DNA of 6,196 bases from Deltaproteobacteria bacterium (GCA_019310665.1 JAFDDW010000285.1:1-6196), one strand, 5' to 3'; positions 1 to 5,318 are shown, counted from the stretch's first letter. The notes: generated by a model from the sequence alone, not told the origin. Made by a program: numbers and translations.

Positions 1-35
1 TATGTTGCCGATATTTATTAGATTGGCCATGAAAA

Positions 36-87
36 AATGCCTAACACAAAAAATGCCTAAAATGCCTAAAATGTCTAAAGTGCCTAA
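36..87. repeat. 9-bp tandem repeat, consensus AATGCCTAA
   Basis: Four contiguous units lie at 52-60, 61-69 (both AATGCCTAA), 70-78 (AATGTCTAA) and 79-87 (AGTGCCTAA). A fifth exact unit at 36-44 is separated from them by 7 bp. On the other strand the unit reads TTAGGCATT. The 9-bp period differs from the 7-bp period of the other arrays in this window. No function can be assigned. It is AT-rich and lies more than 440 bp from the first annotated gene. Confidence 0.85.
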
Positions 88-150
88 AATTAATGTATTC
101 TATCTATTTTTACGACACAAAGGTTCGACATGAAGTATTTTTTACTCTAT

Positions 151-296
151 GCACTCTGCACTCACGTTCCGCATTCTCCATTCCGAATTTAGACCTCTCT
201 GCCCTTTGTCTGTACCGGTTTACACTCTGCAACTCGCAAATCTCAGTCCATCTCTTTCCAATCCGAAATCCCAAATCACAAATCCAAAATCGAAAG
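151..296. repeat. Degenerate 7-bp periodic tract (GCACTCT-type, then TCCGAAA-type heptads)
   Basis: Heptad phasing is visible as GCACTCT (151-157), GCACTCA (158-164), CGTTCCG (165-171), CATTCTC (172-178) and CATTCCG (179-185). It resumes at 225 with CTCTGCA, ACTCGCA, AATCTCA, then weaker units, then a clear run at 262-296: TCCGAAA, TCCCAAA, TCACAAA, TCCAAAA, TCGAAAG. The last five units followed by ACCC (297-300) match the organisation found again at 5224-5262 upstream of alaS. The part between about 186 and 224 is too degenerate to assign. This is non-coding repeat DNA of unknown function. Confidence 0.7.
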
Positions 297-300
297 ACCC

Positions 301-405
301 GCAACCCGCAACTCGTAACCCGCAACTCGTAACCCGCACCCCGCAACTCGTAACTCGCAACTCGCAACTCGCAACCCGCAACTCGCAACCCGCACCCCGC
401 AACCC
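301..405. repeat. Array of 15 heptads, consensus GCAACYC
   Basis: Fifteen contiguous 7-bp units fill 105 bp exactly. Variants are GCAACCC, GCAACTC, GTAACCC, GTAACTC and GCACCCC, so variation is confined to unit positions 2, 4 and 6. The complementary strand reads GGGTTGC/GAGTTGC/GGGTTAC and carries several G-tracts. The block 288-312 is identical over 25 bp to 5250-5274. It directly follows the TC-type heptads at 262-296. Confidence 0.95.
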
Positions 406-408
406 GAA

Positions 409-414
409 TATAAT
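409..414 (+). promoter_or_regulatory. Candidate -10 box (TATAAT)
   Basis: A perfect TATAAT hexamer sits just after the end of the heptad array and 117 bp upstream of the peptidase start. The sequence 17 bp upstream lies inside the heptad array and has no recognisable TTGACA-like -35 box. This is therefore only a candidate promoter for the peptidase gene and what follows it. A chance hexamer is equally likely. Confidence 0.2.
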
Positions 415-530
415 CTTGCACGTTGCCAAATGTCAAGAAACGAAAACAAGCCTTGATTATCAGCGGGTCAACTGGTATTTAAACAGGTTCTATTTTCAAA
501 GACGTCAAAGAAAGGATAGCATACCGCCGA

Positions 531-1916
531 TTGAAAGCGAAAAGAATAAATATAAAATTGTGGTTGATGATCATAGGGTCTCTGGTTATTATTCTGCCGC
601 TGGCGTGGTTTTTGTCGGTTCGCTTTGAGGGGGAGACACCCACCCTGGAATTGGATCTGCTGACCGCCTATCTTGGCGTCTCCCAGGATCTCAGCATTGC
701 GGTGTTTGATAAAAAAAGCGGTTTACGCCGGCTTTGGGTCGGCCTTTTAAAGGACGGCAGGGAAGTCGTTTTGCACGATACAGCTTTTCCTTCCGCCGGT
801 ATGCTCAAAGGCGGAAGCCTGCATGAGACCCTGGTGAAGATACCGGTAATGCCCGTGGAGTTGGGATTCACCGATGGAGAAGCCATTCTTCGCATGGTTG
901 TGCATGACTACTCATGGAGGGATTGGTGGAAAGGCAACAAAACTTACGTAGAAAAGATGGTGGTGATTGACACCCGTCCGCCCGAGATAGAGGTGTTGAG
1001 TCGGGCCCATAACATCAATCAGGGCGGGGCGGGTCTGGTAATATTTCGCACCTCGGAAAGCTGTTTCCAAAGCGGTGTTCAGGTCGGTGACACATTTTTT
1101 CCCGGCCATGCGGGATTTTTTGATGACCCCCTGGTATATCTTACCTTTATCGCCCTCGGATATCAGCAGGGACGTGACACTAAAATTTTTGTCAAAGCTG
1201 TCGATCCGGCCGGCAATCATGCCGAAAGTGGTTTTTACTATCACATCCGGCGAAAAGTTTTTAGAAAAGATAAAATCAACATATCGGACGGCTTTTTAAA
1301 CCGCAAAATTCCGGAATTTTCGTCACAAATTGCCCCCGGCACTGCCAAATCCCCTGTTGAAAAGTTTCTTGAAATTAACCGGGGTCTCAGAAAAACTAAT
1401 TATCAGGCCATCGCCGCAGCCTGTCAAAATAGCGCTGGGAAAATGTACTGGCGGGACCGTTTTTTGAGATTGCCGAAATCTGCCACCCGGGCGCGATTTG
1501 CGGATCACCGCACCTATTATTACAAGGGGCGCCAGATAGATCAGCAGGTGCATATGGGAATTGATCTGGCATCCGTAGCCAACAGTCCGGTGCCGGCGGC
1601 CAACGCCGGCGTGGTTGTCTTTGGCCAGACACTGGGTATTTACGGTAAAACAATTATTTTGGACCATGGTTTCGGCCTGTTCAGCATGTACTCCCATTTG
1701 AGCAGCATCGCTGTCAAGATTGGGGATCAACTGTCCCAGGGCGATATTATCGGTCGCACCGGCAGCACCGGAATGGCCGGCGGAGATCATCTCCACTTCA
1801 GCCTGCTGATTGACCAAACCTTCGTCAATCCGGTTGAATGGTGGGATAAGAAATGGATTCAAAACAATGTGTTATCAAAAATTGAGTGGGCCAAATCCAT
1901 TTCTAAAAAAGAGTGA
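531..1916 (+). CDS. Membrane-anchored M23-family (LytM/lysostaphin-type) metallopeptidase
   Basis: This 461-residue protein has a short basic N-terminus and one hydrophobic segment (about residues 10-31), consistent with an inner-membrane anchor and a periplasmic body. Residues about 145-240 look like an Ig-type beta domain. The C-terminal peptidase domain (about 335-440) has the full M23 set: HMGID (His341, Asp345), MYSHL (His389) and HLHF (His420, His422). In this family His341, Asp345 and His422 bind zinc and the other histidines are catalytic. It should therefore be an active endopeptidase cutting peptidoglycan cross-links, not a degenerate LytM activator. The start is TTG, the first usual start codon after the in-frame stop at 480-482. 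AAAGGA (511-516) is a weak, distant ribosome site. An in-frame ATG at 567 would shorten the basic segment before the membrane span, so TTG is preferred. The gene ends 6 bp before the next start, suggesting co-transcription. Confidence 0.92.
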   Translation: MKAKRINIKLWLMIIGSLVIILPLAWFLSVRFEGETPTLELDLLTAYLGVSQDLSIAVFDKKSGLRRLWVGLLKDGREVVLHDTAFPSAGMLKGGSLHETLVKIPVMPVELGFTDGEAILRMVVHDYSWRDWWKGNKTYVEKMVVIDTRPPEIEVLSRAHNINQGGAGLVIFRTSESCFQSGVQVGDTFFPGHAGFFDDPLVYLTFIALGYQQGRDTKIFVKAVDPAGNHAESGFYYHIRRKVFRKDKINISDGFLNRKIPEFSSQIAPGTAKSPVEKFLEINRGLRKTNYQAIAAACQNSAGKMYWRDRFLRLPKSATRARFADHRTYYYKGRQIDQQVHMGIDLASVANSPVPAANAGVVVFGQTLGIYGKTIILDHGFGLFSMYSHLSSIAVKIGDQLSQGDIIGRTGSTGMAGGDHLHFSLLIDQTFVNPVEWWDKKWIQNNVLSKIEWAKSISKKE

Positions 1917-1922
1917 TAGGTT

Positions 1923-3092
1923 ATGAAAAAGCATAAAGTCAGCAAAACCATCGGGGAAATCAACGAAAAAATCAAAACCGGTGCCGTTGTTGTCGTCACG
2001 GCGGAGGAGATGATTGATATCGTCAAAAACGAAGGGCCTGTCGAAGCCGCCCACCAGGTAGATGTGGTAACCACCGGAACCTTCGCTCCCATGTGTTCAT
2101 CCGGCGCGTTTATCAATTTTGGCCATTCGGTGCCCACCATAAAAGCTTCTAAGGTCTGGTTGAACAGGGTTCCGGCATACGCCGGTGTGGCAGCTGTAGA
2201 CTGTTACATCGGGGCAACAGAAGTCGTTGAGGATGACCCCCTGAATAAGGTTTATCCCGGGGAATTCAGCTACGGAGGGGGCCATGTCATCCAGGATTTG
2301 GTGGCCGGTAAGAAAGTATCTCTTAAAGCCACGGGCTACGGCACCGATTGTTACCCCAACCGTCTGGTGGAAAAAGAAATAACCCTGCGCACACTTCCGC
2401 AGGCGACCCTCTGCAATCCGAGAAACGGTTATCAGAATTACAACTGTGCGGTTAATTTCACCAAAAAAACGATCTATACCTATATGGGCACCTTGAAACC
2501 CCAAGGCGCCAATGCCAATTACTGCTCCGCCGGCCAACTGAGCCCCCTGTTTAACGATCCTTACTATAAAACCATCGGGTTGGGCACGCGGGTCTTTCTG
2601 GGCGGCGGCGAAGGGTATGTGACCTGGTCCGGCACCCAGCACAAACCAGCGGTCAAAAGAAACGAAAAGGGGATTCCGGTATCACCGGCCGGCACACTCT
2701 GGGTGATGGGGGATCTGAAAAAGATGAGCCCGCAATGGCTGGTGGGGGTGAGCTTGCAGGGTTATGGATGTTCGCTTGCCGTAGGGCTGGGAATCCCGAT
2801 TCCCATTTTAAATGAAGAAATTGCCGGCCATACAGGCATCTCCGATGAAGATATCGTTACCCAAATCATCGACTACGGCCACGATTACCCCAACGGTATT
2901 TCCAAAAGCTACGGACAGGTCAGTTACGCCGAGCTTAAAAGCGGTTCTATCAAGCTCAACGGGCAGGAGGTTCCTACCGTTCCTCTGTCCAGCCTGGTTA
3001 AGGCCCGCGAAATCGCCGAAATTTTGAAGAAAAAGATTTCCCAGGGAAAGTTTAATTTAGGGGAACCTCAGTTTACGTTGCCCAGTAAGTGA
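1923..3092 (+). CDS. COG1900/DUF39 homocysteine-biosynthesis family protein (MA1821-like)
   Basis: This 389-residue protein matches by eye the COG1900 (DUF39, HcyBio) family. In methanogens and many anaerobic bacteria this family is linked to making homocysteine from aspartate semialdehyde and sulfide, usually with a partner NIL-domain/ferredoxin protein. Recognisable segments are TGTFAPMCSSGAFINFGH (residues 51-68), PGEFSYGGGHVIQDLV (112-127), ATGYGTDCYPN (136-146), FLGGGEGYVTW (225-235) and QGYGCSLAVGLGIPIPILN (279-297). Cys58 and Cys143 lie where I recall the family's two functionally important cysteines; this was not aligned. Other cysteines are at 94, 164, 175, 201 and 283. No CBS domain or ferredoxin domain is fused, and no partner gene is in the window. 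It starts 6 bp after the peptidase stop with only a weak ribosome site, consistent with translational coupling. A role in sulfur assimilation fits an anaerobic sulfate reducer. Confidence 0.88.
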   Translation: MKKHKVSKTIGEINEKIKTGAVVVVTAEEMIDIVKNEGPVEAAHQVDVVTTGTFAPMCSSGAFINFGHSVPTIKASKVWLNRVPAYAGVAAVDCYIGATEVVEDDPLNKVYPGEFSYGGGHVIQDLVAGKKVSLKATGYGTDCYPNRLVEKEITLRTLPQATLCNPRNGYQNYNCAVNFTKKTIYTYMGTLKPQGANANYCSAGQLSPLFNDPYYKTIGLGTRVFLGGGEGYVTWSGTQHKPAVKRNEKGIPVSPAGTLWVMGDLKKMSPQWLVGVSLQGYGCSLAVGLGIPIPILNEEIAGHTGISDEDIVTQIIDYGHDYPNGISKSYGQVSYAELKSGSIKLNGQEVPTVPLSSLVKAREIAEILKKKISQGKFNLGEPQFTLPSK

Positions 3093-3145
3093 GGGGGCCG
3101 GGGATAAAATAAATTGAAGATTAAATATTCAATACAGTTGATAGC

Positions 3146-3712
3146 ATGCCCGAGTCCATACGCACTTTCATTGCATTTGAGCTGCCGCCGGTGATAATCT
3201 CGCTGTTGCAGAAAGTGCAGCAAGAATTAAAACTGCTGAAGCTTCGCGCCCGCTGGGTGCGCCCCGAAAATATCCATCTGACCCTCAAATTTTTAGGAGA
3301 TATCGAGCCGGGCGGTATTGATAAAATCGGCGATGCCATGGCTGAAGCCGTCATTGGCTCTTCACCGCTGAAACTGGCTGTCAGTGGTATCGGTGTTTTC
3401 CCGGGTATAAAACGGCCCCGTGTCATCTGGCTCGGATTTGGCGGTGATATCCAAGCGCTTTTAGCCTTGCAGGGCAGGCTGGAGGAAAAACTTGCCGGCG
3501 TGGGATTTCCAAAAGAAAAAAGATCGTTCAAAGCCCATTTGACGCTGGGGCGTATCAAACAAGCCGCCAGCCAGGCCTTGGTCCGTCAAATGCTGAATGA
3601 ATATGCAATGCTTCGCTCAGACGACGCTAGATTTAATCAGATTATTTTGTATAAAAGCGACTTGAAACCGTCGGGCGCCGTTTATTCTAAATTGAAGCAG
3701 GTTGACCTTTGA
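3146..3712 (+). CDS. thpR: RNA 2',3'-cyclic phosphodiesterase (2H phosphoesterase, ThpR/LigT family)
   Basis: This 188-residue protein has the usual length for ThpR. The two defining HxTx motifs of the 2H phosphoesterase family are intact: HLTLKFLG beginning at His44 and HLTLGRIK beginning at His131. The start region (RTFIAFELP) and the end (YKSDLKPSGAVYSKL) are also typical. The family is cytoplasmic and opens 2',3'-cyclic phosphate ends of RNA to 2'-phosphates; some members also join tRNA half-molecules in vitro through a 2'-5' bond. The ATG at 3146 gives an N-terminus (MPESIRTFIAFELPP) of normal length. No good Shine-Dalgarno sequence precedes it. The gap to the upstream gene is 53 bp without an obvious terminator, so it could be the third gene of the same transcript. 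A candidate terminator follows it. It lies immediately upstream of recA. Confidence 0.93.
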   Translation: MPESIRTFIAFELPPVIISLLQKVQQELKLLKLRARWVRPENIHLTLKFLGDIEPGGIDKIGDAMAEAVIGSSPLKLAVSGIGVFPGIKRPRVIWLGFGGDIQALLALQGRLEEKLAGVGFPKEKRSFKAHLTLGRIKQAASQALVRQMLNEYAMLRSDDARFNQIILYKSDLKPSGAVYSKLKQVDL

Positions 3713-3739
3713 ATGTCGATTGACGAATGAAGAATGACG
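3712..3739. repeat. Four degenerate heptads, AATGACG type
   Basis: Units are AATGTCG, ATTGACG, AATGAAG and AATGACG, beginning at the last base of the thpR stop codon. Their reverse complement (CGTCATT type) matches the four heptads at 3982-4009 at about 20 of 28 positions, so the two arrays bracket the thpR-recA intergenic region as an imperfect inverted pair. Confidence 0.6.
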
Positions 3740-3773
3740 ATTTATGGAAGTCGCTTCGCTCCGTCATTTTTTT
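3730..3773 (+). terminator. Candidate intrinsic terminator after thpR
   Basis: A 10-bp stem pairs 3730-3739 (AAGAATGACG) with 3762-3771 (CGTCATTTTT), including one G-U pair. A small inner hairpin, GAAG-TCG-CTTC, lies at 3747-3757, and a run of seven T covers 3767-3773. The stem is AT-rich and overlaps part of the T-run, so it is weaker than a textbook terminator. Position, 17 bp after the thpR stop codon, supports the call. It is built partly from the heptad word AATGACG, so the fold could also be a by-product of the repeat. Confidence 0.35.
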
Positions 3774-3778
3774 AATAG

Positions 3779-3920
3779 GTTTTTATAAAATTGATCCGCC
3801 GGGGCTTCCAGCTCCGTTTCCAGCCCGTAGGGCCTACAGGCCGGCTTCCTGCTTGTAGAGCTCACAGCTCGGAGAGAGGCGGACCTTAAATATTCAATCG
3901 ACAATAAAAATTATAAAAAC
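3779..3920. repeat. Nested inverted-repeat element with a GC-rich core (3793-3885)
   Basis: Outer arms GTTTTTATAA (3779-3788) and TTATAAAAAC (3911-3920) are perfect inverted copies. Inside them, TCCGCC (3795-3800) pairs with GGCGGA (3878-3883). The GC-rich core then contains consecutive small hairpins: GGGGCT-TCC-AGCTCC (3801-3815, one G-U), GCCC-GTA-GGGC (3823-3833) or alternatively GGCC-TACA-GGCC (3831-3842), and GAGCT-CAC-AGCTC (3858-3870). No open reading frame is evident. It resembles a REP- or MITE-like dispersed element or a structured RNA. Which of these it is cannot be decided from one copy. Confidence 0.6.
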
Positions 3921-3981
3921 GTCAGTTTGAAAGGGCGATTCGTACCATCGTTTTGATTTTTAATGATAGCATTCCTTAATT
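3921..3981. other. AT-leaning spacer upstream of recA, no recognised element
   Basis: No hairpin, repeat or gene is seen in this 61-bp stretch apart from a weak symmetric sequence, CGAT-TCGTACC-ATCG (3936-3950). The recA promoter and any LexA operator would be expected in or near here. I found no match to the E. coli-type CTG-N10-CAG box and no convincing -35/-10 pair. Confidence 0.4.
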
Positions 3982-4009
3982 CGACATTTGACATTTGACA
4001 TTCGTCATT
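3982..4009. repeat. Four heptads, CGACATT/TGACATT/TGACATT/CGTCATT
   Basis: Four contiguous 7-bp units end 6 bp before the recA ribosome-binding site. They contain two overlapping-phase TTGACA hexamers (3988-3993 and 3995-4000), but no -10 element at suitable spacing before the start codon, so these are best read as repeat words and not as -35 boxes. They are the inverted counterpart of 3712-3739. Confidence 0.75.
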
Positions 4010-4015
4010 CCAAAC

Positions 4016-4022
4016 GGGAGGT
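4016..4022 (+). promoter_or_regulatory. recA ribosome-binding site (GGGAGGT)
   Basis: A strong Shine-Dalgarno sequence lies 4 bp before ATG 4027. It fixes the recA start there. An in-frame upstream TTG at 3988 lies inside the heptad repeat and has no such site. Confidence 0.85.
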
Positions 4023-4026
4023 AATT

Positions 4027-5104
4027 ATGGCTGTTTCAGAAGATAAAGTAAAAGCCCTGGAATCTACCATGACGCAGGTGGAGCGTCAGTTCGGCAAAGG
4101 TGCCATCATGAAATTGGGCAGCCGGCCGGTGACCGATTGGCCGATTATTTCCACCAGTTCCCTGTCCCTGGACAAAGCCCTGGGTATCGGGGGATTACCC
4201 CGCGGCCGGGTGGTGGAGATTTTTGGGCCGGAGGCCTCCGGTAAAACGACCCTGGCCCTGCATGCGGTGGCAGAGGCGCAGAAAAATGACGGCATTGCGG
4301 CTTTTATCGATGGTGGCAGAGGCGCAGAAAAATGACGGCATTGCGGCTTTTATCGATGCCGAACACGCGATTGACATCGGCTACACCAAGCGTTTGGGTG
4401 TCAACTGTGATGAGTTGTTGATTTCACAGCCGGATACCGGGGAGCAGGCCCTTGAAATTGCCGACATGCTGGTTAGAAGCGGGGCCATCGATATCCTGGT
4501 AATTGATTCCGTGGCAGCCCTGGTACCGCGAGCTGAGATTGAAGGCGAGATGGGCGATTCGCACATGGGCCTGCAGGCCAGACTTATGTCCCAGGCCCTC
4601 AGAAAACTAACCGGTTCGATCGGAAAAACCATGACTACGGTCATATTTATTAATCAGATTCGAATGAAAATCGGCGTGGTTTTCGGCAACCCGGAAACCA
4701 CCACCGGTGGCAATGCACTGAAGTTTTACTCCTCGGTCCGACTCGATATTCGGCGTATCGGAGCCATCAAGGATGGGCAGGAGGTTGTGGGGAACCGAAC
4801 CCGGGTGCGAGTGGTTAAAAATAAGATGGCACCGCCGTTTACGGAAGCAGAATTTGATATTACCTACGGGGAGGGCATCTCTAAAACCGGTGACCTGATT
4901 GACGTGGGTGCCAATGAGGGCATCATCGACAAAAGCGGTTCCTGGTATTCTTACCAGGGCGAACGGATCGGGCAGGGACGTGAAAACGTCAAACGCTTTC
5001 TGGTTGAAAACCAGGACATGTGCGATGAAATTTATCAAAAATGCAGAGCGGCATTAGGTTTTGACAAAAAGGAAACTGAAGAGGTTGTGGCGAAGGCAAA
5101 GTAG
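4027..5104 (+). pseudogene. recA: recA, recombinase A, frame-disrupted by a 46-bp tandem duplication
   Basis: RecA is the cytoplasmic, ATP-dependent strand-exchange protein that also triggers LexA cleavage. As written, translation from ATG 4027 stops at TGA 4333-4335 after 102 residues: it includes Walker A (GPEASGKTT, residues 67-75) and ends with a foreign tail after Asp95. The rest continues in the +1 frame to TAG 5102-5104. Removing one 46-bp copy gives a continuous 343-residue protein of normal RecA length. That corrected protein has AEHA (Glu97), Walker B region ILVIDSVAAL (141-150), SQALRKL (173-179), FINQIRMKIG (192-201), the L2 region FGNPETTTGG (204-213) and the C-terminal GEGISKTGDLIDVG (266-279). 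All other family features are intact and the codons past the break look normal, so the lesion is recent or artificial. No recX follows; alaS is next. Confidence 0.95.
4266..4358 (+). repeat. Exact 46-bp tandem duplication inside recA
   Basis: Bases 4266-4312 and 4312-4358 are identical over 47 positions, giving a period of 46 bp. The flanks differ at once (C versus T on the left, G versus C on the right). The unit encodes the segment from VAEAQ to AFID once in each frame. Because 46 is not a multiple of 3, the second copy is read one frame over, so the TGA at 4333-4335 terminates the first frame. There is essentially no junction microhomology beyond one G. Confidence 0.97.
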
Positions 5105-5106
5105 AC

Positions 5107-5155
5107 GATTTCGGATATCGGATTGCGGATTTCGGATTTTAGATTTTAGATTTTA
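5107..5155. repeat. Seven heptads, GATTTCG/GATTTTA type
   Basis: Seven contiguous units, GATTTCG, GATATCG, GATTGCG, GATTTCG and then GATTTTA three times, begin 2 bp after the recA stop codon. The words are complementary to the TC-type heptads at 5224-5258. Bases 5119-5139 can pair with 5221-5241 at 19 of 21 positions, leaving an 81-nt loop. The pairing may reflect the shared repeat words and not a selected RNA structure. Confidence 0.85.
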
Positions 5156-5223
5156 GGGAATGAAGAAAGTGGAAGGTTGAATTAAGGAAAAGTTTGCGGA
5201 TCACGTCACAAAGACCTGACAAA

Positions 5224-5318
5224 TCCGAAATCCACAATCCCAAATCCCCAATCGAAAGACCCGCAACCCGCAACGCGCAACCCGTAACCCGCAACGCGCA
5301 ACCCGTAACCCGTAACGG
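5224..5318. repeat. Composite heptad repeat upstream of alaS: five TC-type units, ACCC, eight G-type units
   Basis: TC-type units are TCCGAAA, TCCACAA, TCCCAAA, TCCCCAA and TCGAAAG (5224-5258). ACCC follows at 5259-5262. The G-type units at 5263-5318 are GCAACCC, GCAACGC, GCAACCC, GTAACCC, GCAACGC, GCAACCC, GTAACCC and GTAACGG. The order and unit count before the spacer are the same as at 262-300, and 5250-5274 is identical to 288-312. The final unit runs into the alaS Shine-Dalgarno sequence. The orientation relative to the downstream gene is the same in both copies. Confidence 0.93.

Larger units (their letters stand above)
1..530. other. Gene-free leader region made mostly of short tandem repeats
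   Basis: No convincing coding region is visible. The first 21 bases can be read as a short open stretch ending in TAG (19-21), which could be the tail of an upstream gene, but seven codons cannot establish that. The rest holds a 9-bp repeat (36-87), a degenerate 7-bp periodic tract (about 151-296), a clean 7-bp array (301-405) and about 125 bp of ordinary AT-leaning sequence (406-530) before the first gene. Apparent reading frames of about 70-160 codons across 93-628 exist on both strands only because the heptad repeats contain no stop codons. Their translations are 7-residue repeats such as VAGCGLR/VAGCELR, so they are not annotated as genes. Confidence 0.8.

Noticed and set aside
2..133. 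Small protein of about 43 residues with MPKMPKMSKVPK
   Set aside because: The repeated residues come directly from the 9-bp DNA repeat, there is no visible ribosome site, and the start is at the window edge.
301..405. CRISPR array
   Set aside because: The units are 7 bp and contiguous with no spacers. CRISPR repeats are about 23-47 bp separated by unique spacers, and no cas gene is present.
110..628. Coding regions on both strands across the heptad tract
   Set aside because: The translations are low-complexity 7-residue repeats present in several frames at once. They have no ribosome site and no family resemblance.
1323..1862. Minus-strand reading frames opposite the peptidase, COG1900 and recA genes
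   Set aside because: They are shadows of strongly recognised + strand genes, with no family features of their own.
3093..3145. Terminator between the COG1900 gene and thpR
   Set aside because: The GC-rich stretch has no complementary arm and no T-run follows.
3936..3950. LexA operator (CGAT-N7-ATCG)
   Set aside because: The symmetry is short and does not match the E. coli, Gram-positive or Geobacter-type SOS boxes I know.
3988..4000. TTGACA -35 boxes for recA
   Set aside because: Both hexamers are part of the TGACATT heptads. No -10 element lies at 16-18 bp spacing before the start codon.
4266..4358. Intein or intron in recA
   Set aside because: The extra 46 bp is an exact copy of adjacent coding sequence with no splicing motifs and far too short for either element.
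5135..5158. Telomere-like TTTAGGG repeat
   Set aside because: The unit is GATTTTA, and TTTAGGG occurs only once at the array end. The location between recA and alaS is internal.
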